Shown here: positions 58,516 through 64,000 of the stretch, one piece after another | How the letters are laid out: each line of letters starts with the position of its first letter | How positions within the stretch are numbered: the stretch's first letter is position 1 | Assembly (NCBI GenBank): GCA_902795045.1 | Contig: CADBJU010000013.1 | Location: 1 to 64,000 of the forward strand | Reading direction: 5' to 3' | DNA: 64,000 nucleotides | Source: Oscillospiraceae bacterium | GTDB taxonomy: Bacteria > Bacillota > Clostridia > Oscillospirales > Oscillospiraceae | Position numbers and translations under genes: made by a program | Notes under the pieces: generated by a model | Seen by the model: only the letters and a program-made list of their open reading frames with translations | What the model was told of the DNA's origin: nothing | The model's database searches: none

Positions 58516-59562
58516 ATGACCGACGAAGCGCTGACAAGGGCCTGCACGGAAAAACTCATCAACTGGTGCGCAGCGGTACGCCGCCCGCTGCCCTGGCGGC
58601 TCTCGCCCACGCCTTACCATGTGTGGGTGTCGGAAATCATGCTCCAGCAGACGCGCATCGAGGCCGTGATCCCGTATTATGCGCGCTTCCTGGAGGCGCT
58701 GCCCGACATCCGGGCGCTTGCGGAAGTCGAAGAGGATAAACTATTAAAACTCTGGGAGGGGCTGGGCTATTACAGCCGGGCGCGAAATCTCCAAAAAGCC
58801 GCGCGGCGGGTGACGGCGGATTTCGGCGGCGAGCTGCCCCGGGAGGCGGCGCAGCTCAAGACCCTCCCCGGCATCGGCGACTACACCGCCGGGGCCATCG
58901 CGTCCATTGCGTACGGGGAGCCGGAGCCCGCCGTGGACGGCAATGTCCTGCGGGTGATGACAAGGGTGCTGGCAAGGGCCGACGACATCATGCTGCCCAA
59001 AACCCGCGCGGATATCGCCTCCCTCCTGCGCGCCTGCTACCCGCGCGGGGAGCGGGCGGGCCTGCTGACCGAGGGCATCATGGAATTGGGGGAGACCGTC
59101 TGTCTGCCGAACACCGCCCCACGGTGCGGGGACTGCCCGCTGAACACTCTGTGCCGTGCCTGCCTGAGCGGAGAGACAAACCGCTACCCGTTCAAGAGCC
59201 CGTCGAAGGAGCGACGCGTGGAAGAGCGGACGGTGCTGCTGCTCAAATGCGGCGACCGGTACGCCGTGCGCAAACGGGAAGGGAAGGGCCTGCTCGCGGG
59301 CCTGTGGGAGTTTCCGAACCTCGACGGCGCACTGGACGAGACGCAGGCGCGGGAAGCTGTGCGTGTCCTCGGCGGGGAGGTGTGCGGCATCGAGCCCTGC
59401 GGCGAGGCAAAGCACGTCTTCACCCATGTGGAGTGGCACATGACAGGCTACCGCGCGGAGCTTGCGCGGGAGCTGCCGGGCTTAAACTGGAAGACCCCGG
59501 GGGAGATCAGGCGCGACTGCCCGATCCCGACAGCCTTGAAGTATTATCAGAAGAAGCTGTAA
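58516..59562 (+). CDS. mutY: A/G-specific adenine DNA glycosylase MutY
   Basis: A 348-residue enzyme: WRLSPTPYHVWVSEIMLQQT (catalytic Glu region), helix-hairpin-helix LPGIGDYTAGAIASIA, the Asp in PAVDGNVLRVM, the 4Fe-4S loop C-x7-C-x2-C-x5-C (CLPNTAPRCGDCPLNTLC) and a C-terminal NUDIX-like domain for 8-oxoG recognition (KGLLAGLWEFPNL). It removes A opposite 8-oxoG. ATG at 58516 follows GAGGAG. The stop codon TAA is also the first base triplet of the MITE at 59560. Confidence 0.95.
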   Translation: MTDEALTRACTEKLINWCAAVRRPLPWRLSPTPYHVWVSEIMLQQTRIEAVIPYYARFLEALPDIRALAEVEEDKLLKLWEGLGYYSRARNLQKAARRVTADFGGELPREAAQLKTLPGIGDYTAGAIASIAYGEPEPAVDGNVLRVMTRVLARADDIMLPKTRADIASLLRACYPRGERAGLLTEGIMELGETVCLPNTAPRCGDCPLNTLCRACLSGETNRYPFKSPSKERRVEERTVLLLKCGDRYAVRKREGKGLLAGLWEFPNLDGALDETQAREAVRVLGGEVCGIEPCGEAKHVFTHVEWHMTGYRAELARELPGLNWKTPGEIRRDCPIPTALKYYQKKL

Positions 59563-59812
59563 CAAGGGCGCGCTGCATAATTCACTTCTCGCATAATTGT
59601 CCATGAATACCGTAGGGGAGGGGCTTGCCCCTCCCGGCAGTACAGCATGACTATATAAAGGCAATGTACGGCGATTTCGTAAAATTCTACGAAATCGCCG
59701 TACGTTTTTCACGGTTCAAGCTTGTCGTGCGCGGGAGGGGCTTGCCCCTCCCCTACGCTCATAATGCTTTGTTTTTCACGAAAAATCGTTGTTTTGCAAC
59801 GCGCCCTTGTTA
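59560..59812. mobile_element. MITE with 21-base terminal inverted repeats between convergent genes
   Basis: TAACAAGGGCGCG plus CTGCATAA at 59560-59580 and the inverted TTTTGCAACGCGCCCTTGTTA at 59792-59812 agree at 19 of 21 positions. If the outer TA is the target duplication the element fits the Tc1/mariner-IS630 type. Two internal GGAGGGGCTTGCCCCTCCC motifs (about 59616 and 59736) and a strong hairpin lie inside; no coding frame. A truncated copy is at 21137-21208. Confidence 0.7.
59666..59709 (+). terminator. Long perfect hairpin with T-run inside the MITE
   Basis: GTACGGCGATTTCGTA (59666-59681) and TACGAAATCGCCGTAC (59688-59703) are perfect 16-base arms around AAATTC, followed by GTTTTTC. 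It would terminate mutY transcripts. Confidence 0.7.
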
Positions 59813-62800
59813 TACAGGTACGCTCTGCGCCTCCAGCGCCTTTTTGGCAGCCGAGAGCATGAGCTTGATGCGGTTTAGTTGGTTGACCTCACTTGCGCCG
59901 GGGTCGTAGTCCACGGCGGCGATGTTGGCCCAGGGGTATTCCCGCCGCAGGGCCTTGATGACGCCCTTGCCGACCACGTGGTTCGGCAGGCACGCGAAGG
60001 GCTGGATGCAGACAATGTTCGGCGTGCCGGCGGTCAGAAGCTCCACCATCTCGCCGGTGAGGAACCAGCCTTCGCCGGACTGGTTGCCAATGGAGAGAAA
60101 CGGCTTTGCCATCTGGGCCACCTTGTCGATGGGTACGGGCGGCTCAAAGCGGCGGCTCTGCTGCAGGGCCTTCAGGGCGGGGGAGCGCACCGCGCGGATG
60201 AGATCTACCCCGATGTGCGCCGACGCCGAGGCCGTCCAGCCTTCGCCGAGAAACTCATGCAGGTAGTCGTTGGAGTACACGCAGTAGTTCATGAAGTCCA
60301 TGAGGTCCGGCACCACGACCTCGGCCCCCTCGCTCTCCAGCAGGTCCACGAGGTGGTTGTTGGCAAGGGGCATGTACTTGACCAGGATCTCCCCCACAAT
60401 GCCGACCCGCGGTTTTAATAAACCCTCATCGATGGGCAGGTCATCAAAATCTTTCACGATCCCGCGGCAGACCTCCGCATAGGAGGAATACCCTTCGGTG
60501 AGCTGCCGGATGCAGAGCTTCTCCCACTTTTCATGCAGGGCATTGGCCGAACCGGGCTCCAGCTCATAGGGCCGCACCCGGTACAGGCAGCGCAGGAACA
60601 GGTCTCCGTAGACAATGGCGTGGGCCGCGTCCAGGAGCATGGGCAGTGTGAAGTGAAAGCCCGGATTTTTCTCCATGCCGTTTGGGTTTAAGGAGATGAC
60701 CGGGATGTGGCTGAGATTTGCCTTGTCCAGCGCCCGGCGGATAAAGCCCACATAGTTGCTGGCCCGGCAGCAGCCGCCCGTTTGCGTCATCATGACGGCG
60801 AGGCGACTTGTATCATACCTGCCCGACAGCACCGCGTCCATGACCTGGCCCACCACAGTGATCGAGGGAAAGCAGGCGTCGTTGTTCACAAAGCGCAGGC
60901 CCGTGTCGATGGCGGAGCGGTTGTCGTTTGCGAGGATCTCCAGATGATAGCCGTACTTGCGAAAAACCGGCTGCAGGAGATTGAAGTGGATGGGGCTCAT
61001 CTGGGGGGCGAGGATGGTCCAGCCCTCGCGCTGCATCTGCTTTGTGTAGACCGCGCGGTGATAGGCGGCGTCATGGGTTTCGGGCCGGATGTGCTTATCG
61101 CGGCGCAGATTCATGGCGGCGATCAAACTGCGGATGCGGATGCGGGCGGCACCCAGATTGTTGACCTCGTCGATCTTGAGTACCGTATACAGCTTCCCGC
61201 TCTTTTCCAGAATCTCCGCCACCTGGTCCGTGGTCACGGCGTCCAGGCCGCAGCCAAAGGAGTTGAGCTGCACCAGCTCAAGATCCTCGCGCCGCGCGGC
61301 AAACTCCGCCGCCGTGTAAAGACGCGAGTGGTAGACCCACTGGTCCGTCACGCGAAGGGGCCGCTCCGGCTCAAAGTCCACGGGCAGGCAGTCTTCGGTC
61401 AGCACCGTGAGACCGTAGGAGGCAATGAGCTCCGGGATGCCGTGATTGATCTCCGGGTCCACATGGTAGGGCCGCCCGGCGAGGATGATGCCGCGCCCGC
61501 CCTTTTCTTCCATCTCCCGGAGCATTCTTGCGCCCTCGGCCTTTACGTCGGCCTTTGCCTGGCGCTGGGCAAGCCACGCCGTATGTACCGCCGCGCGCAC
61601 TTCCTTGGCCCCGATGCCCCACTCCTCGGCGCAGGTCTTGACCAGCCTGTCGGCGGTAACTTTCTCGTTGGTGAAGGCGATGAAGGGGCGGATGATATGT
61701 TCTTTGTGCTCGGCGATCTCTTCGACGTTATTTTTGAGGTTTTCGGCGTAGGAGACCACGATGGGGCAGTTGAAGTGGTTCTGGGCCTTGCCGGTCTCCT
61801 GGTGCTCATAGAAGACGCAGGGGTAGAAGATGGTCTTGATGCCCCGGTCGATGAGCCACTGGATATGCCCGTGGGAGAGCTTGGCGGGATAGCACTCGGA
61901 CTCGGAGGGGATGGTCTCCATGCCGCGCTCGTAGAGCCTGCGGCTGGAAAACGGGGAGAGCTCCAACTGAAAGCCCAGCTCCTTAAAGAAGGTGGCCCAG
62001 AAGGGGTAGTTTTCGTACATATTCAGTACCCGCGGGATGCCGATCACGCCGCGCGGCGCGCCTTCAAGCGGGGGATAGTCGAACATGCGCTTTTGCTTGT
62101 ACGCCACCATGTTCGGCGCGCGGTCCTTGTTGCCGTCGCCGCCCAGGCCGCGCTCACAGCGGTTGCCGGTTACGTGCCTGCGCCCGCCGGGGAATTTGTT
62201 GACCGTGAGCAGGCAGTTGTTCTGGCACCTGCCGCAGCGGGCCGTCGCCGTCGTGTAGGTGAGGGCGGCGATCTCATCGAGAGAGAGCATCGAGCTCTCC
62301 TGCCCGTGATAACGCTGACGCGCGATCAGCGCCGCGCCGAAGGCGCCCATGATGCCCGCAATGTCGGGGCAGGTGGCCTCCACGCCCGCGATCTGCTCAA
62401 AGGCGCGCAGCACCGCCTTGTTATAGAACGTTCCGCCCTGGACCACGATATGACGGCCGAGCTCCTTGGGATCGGTGAGCTTGATGACCTTGTACAGGGC
62501 ATTCTTGATGACCGAGTAGGCAAGGCCCGCGGAGATGTCCGCCACCGTCGCGCCTTCCTTCTGGGCCTGCTTGACGTTGGAGTTCATGAACACCGTGCAC
62601 CTTGTCCCGAGGTCCACCGGGTTCGGCGCGTACAGGGCCTGCCCGGCAAAGGTCTCGGCCGTGTAGCCGAGAGAGCCGGCAAAGTTTTCGATGAACGATC
62701 CGCAGCCGGAGGAGCAGGCCTCGTTCAACAGTACCGTGTCCACCGAGCCGCTTTTGAGCTTGATGCACTTCATATCCTGCCCGCCGATGTCCAGCACGCA

Positions 62801-64000
62801 GTCCACCTTGGGGTCGAAGAAGGCCGCCGCCGTGCAGTGGGCGATGGTCTCCACCTCTCCCTCGTCGAGGGCAAAGGCGGATTTTAATAAGCTCTCGCCG
62901 TAGCCCGTGGAAGCCGAGCGCACGATCCTCGCGCCCTCGGGCATAGCTTCCCGCAGACCCTCGATGGCGCTGATGGCGGTTTTGATGGGATTGCCCTGAT
63001 TGGAGGCGTAGAAGGAGAAGAGAAGCTCCCCCTTAGCGCCGATGAGGGCGAGCTTCGTCGTGGTGGAGCCCGCGTCGATGCCGAGGAAGCAGTCGCCCCG
63101 GTAGGACTTCAGATCGGCTTTTTTCACGACGGCTTTTCCGTGGCGCTCACAGAAGGCGCGGTAGGCGTCTTCACTTTCAAACAGCGGCGGCAGGCGCTTG
63201 AGCTCGAAGGCCATGGACACCCCGGCGTCGAGCTTATCGATCAGTGCGTCCATGTCCACGGCATCGCTGTCCGCAGCCTCCAGGGCAGCACCCCGGGCGG
63301 CAAAGAGGTGGGAGCCGTCGGGATCGACGATGTTCTCATCGCATAAACGCAGCGTGCGGATGAAAGCCTTCTTGAGCTCCGGCAGAAAGTGAAGCGGCCC
63401 GCCCAGAAAGGCCACGCAGCCCCGGATGGGCTTGCCGCAGGCAAGGCCCGAGATGGTCTGATTCACCACCGCCTGAAAGATGGAGGCGGCCAGATCGGCG
63501 GTAGTGGCCCCCTCGTTGATGAGGGGCTGGATGTCGGACTTGGCAAACACGCCGCACCTTGCGGCGATAGGGTAGAGCTGTTTGTAATCCCGGGCCGCCT
63601 CGTTGAGGCCCGCGGCGTCGGTCTGCAAAAGGGCCGCCATCTGGTCGATAAAGGAGCCGGTGCCGCCCGCGCACACGCCGTTCATGCGCTCCTCCAGCCC
63701 GCCGGTGAAGTAGATGATCTTCGCGTCTTCGCCGCCAAGCTCGATGGCTACATCCGTCTGCGGCGCGGCCTTCTGCAGAGCGGTCGCCACCGCGACGACC
63801 TCCTGCACGAAGGGGATGCCCAGCGCCTTGCCGAGATTGAGAGAGCCGGAGCCGGTGATGCCCGGCGTGAGCATACAGGGACCGGTGACGGCGCGTGCTT
63901 CCTTCAAAAGCGCGGCCAGGGTCTCCTGCGTGTGGGCCATGTGGCGGCGGTATTCCTGATAGACGGGCCTGTCCTCTTCGTCCAGCACCACAAGCTTGAC
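59810..64000 (-). CDS. 2-hydroxyacyl-CoA dehydratase/activase-type giant protein (start beyond the window)
   Basis: More than 1,395 residues visible; the frame is open to the right edge. It contains two BadF/HgdC-type ASKHA ATPase modules (ELGGEDAKIIYFTGG, FLGGPLHFLPELK; then GDCFLGIDAGSTTTKLALIG, DIGGQDMKCIKLKSG, GCGSFIENFA with the CxxG-type cluster region), followed by a DUF2229-type section (GIPRVLNMYENYPFWATFFK, SECYPAKLSHGH) and an HgdB-like part (MMTQTGGCCRASNY, GNQSGEGWFLTGEM, QPFACLPNHVVGKG). Such fused proteins are near 1,400 residues, so only a short start is missing. They activate or perform radical dehydration or benzoyl-CoA-type reduction; the substrate here is unknown. Its stop overlaps a MITE. 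Confidence 0.85.
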   Translation of the reverse strand, partial: VKLVVLDEEDRPVYQEYRRHMAHTQETLAALLKEARAVTGPCMLTPGITGSGSLNLGKALGIPFVQEVVAVATALQKAAPQTDVAIELGGEDAKIIYFTGGLEERMNGVCAGGTGSFIDQMAALLQTDAAGLNEAARDYKQLYPIAARCGVFAKSDIQPLINEGATTADLAASIFQAVVNQTISGLACGKPIRGCVAFLGGPLHFLPELKKAFIRTLRLCDENIVDPDGSHLFAARGAALEAADSDAVDMDALIDKLDAGVSMAFELKRLPPLFESEDAYRAFCERHGKAVVKKADLKSYRGDCFLGIDAGSTTTKLALIGAKGELLFSFYASNQGNPIKTAISAIEGLREAMPEGARIVRSASTGYGESLLKSAFALDEGEVETIAHCTAAAFFDPKVDCVLDIGGQDMKCIKLKSGSVDTVLLNEACSSGCGSFIENFAGSLGYTAETFAGQALYAPNPVDLGTRCTVFMNSNVKQAQKEGATVADISAGLAYSVIKNALYKVIKLTDPKELGRHIVVQGGTFYNKAVLRAFEQIAGVEATCPDIAGIMGAFGAALIARQRYHGQESSMLSLDEIAALTYTTATARCGRCQNNCLLTVNKFPGGRRHVTGNRCERGLGGDGNKDRAPNMVAYKQKRMFDYPPLEGAPRGVIGIPRVLNMYENYPFWATFFKELGFQLELSPFSSRRLYERGMETIPSESECYPAKLSHGHIQWLIDRGIKTIFYPCVFYEHQETGKAQNHFNCPIVVSYAENLKNNVEEIAEHKEHIIRPFIAFTNEKVTADRLVKTCAEEWGIGAKEVRAAVHTAWLAQRQAKADVKAEGARMLREMEEKGGRGIILAGRPYHVDPEINHGIPELIASYGLTVLTEDCLPVDFEPERPLRVTDQWVYHSRLYTAAEFAARREDLELVQLNSFGCGLDAVTTDQVAEILEKSGKLYTVLKIDEVNNLGAARIRIRSLIAAMNLRRDKHIRPETHDAAYHRAVYTKQMQREGWTILAPQMSPIHFNLLQPVFRKYGYHLEILANDNRSAIDTGLRFVNNDACFPSITVVGQVMDAVLSGRYDTSRLAVMMTQTGGCCRASNYVGFIRRALDKANLSHIPVISLNPNGMEKNPGFHFTLPMLLDAAHAIVYGDLFLRCLYRVRPYELEPGSANALHEKWEKLCIRQLTEGYSSYAEVCRGIVKDFDDLPIDEGLLKPRVGIVGEILVKYMPLANNHLVDLLESEGAEVVVPDLMDFMNYCVYSNDYLHEFLGEGWTASASAHIGVDLIRAVRSPALKALQQSRRFEPPVPIDKVAQMAKPFLSIGNQSGEGWFLTGEMVELLTAGTPNIVCIQPFACLPNHVVGKGVIKALRREYPWANIAAVDYDPGASEVNQLNRIKLMLSAAKKALEAQSVPV

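Overview
The window looks like a chromosome piece from a spore-forming, obligately anaerobic gut Firmicute, most likely Oscillospiraceae (Oscillibacter/Flavonifractor-type). This is inferred from the yabP-yabQ-divIC-yabR sporulation/division block, a SpoIID protein, NfnAB and a 2[4Fe-4S] ferredoxin (anaerobic electron metabolism), a giant acyl-CoA dehydratase activase-type protein, a T-box leader, and generally GC-rich codon use. No 16S or species marker is present, so the family assignment is tentative.

Region 1 (1 to about 9.3 kb) is accessory. The first 5.7 kb is visibly more AT-rich than the rest. It holds a split chromate-type transporter, a GNAT acetyltransferase, a TetR repressor divergent from two membrane-anchored alpha/beta hydrolases (with a duplicated palindromic operator between them), a serine-recombinase remnant, a Fic protein, then a membrane protein, an amidohydrolase and a VanZ-like protein.

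Region 2 (about 9.3 to 16.7 kb) is an integrated mobilizable element. Its left part is gene-poor but rich in structure: a long inverted repeat, a strongly folded candidate RNA with a terminator, and four spaced copies of a conserved core. These are followed by a HTH protein, a RepA-like AAA ATPase, a YdbC/PC4 ssDNA-binding protein, MobC, a relaxase, a ParB-like protein and a tyrosine integrase. A tRNA-Ser(CGA) lies just beyond it.

Region 3 (17 to 64 kb) is the GC-rich core. In order: a ribbon-helix-helix protein with ClpB; decayed mobile DNA (a MITE-like palindrome and a recombinase tail); hexuronate catabolism (uxuB, uxuA, GntR regulator); an MBL hydrolase, thymidine kinase and uridine kinase; two tandem CNNM/CBS membrane proteins; a T-box-controlled XRE-cupin-acyl-CoA synthetase fusion; the yabP-yabQ-divIC-yabR block; a voltage-gated channel coupled to a surface protein; mnmG-mnmA; a dicarboxylate-type symporter with a divergent AraC regulator; an RlmI-type methyltransferase; deoD with two glycosyltransferases; MATE; trxB-citC; an ECF S component; nfnAB; a Clp ATPase with a damaged C-terminus; ferredoxin; TrmN6; SpoIID; MutY; and the edge-truncated dehydratase-activase protein.

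The most interesting points are the T-box leader in front of an acyl-CoA synthetase fused to a regulator-like N-terminus (tentative specifier GUC, valine), the unexplained RNA-like structure and four-copy repeat at the head of the mobile element, a perfect 29-base palindrome inside parB, a deletion that removes the sensor-2 motif of the second Clp ATPase, and several MITE families, one of which supplies the stop codons of two convergent genes.
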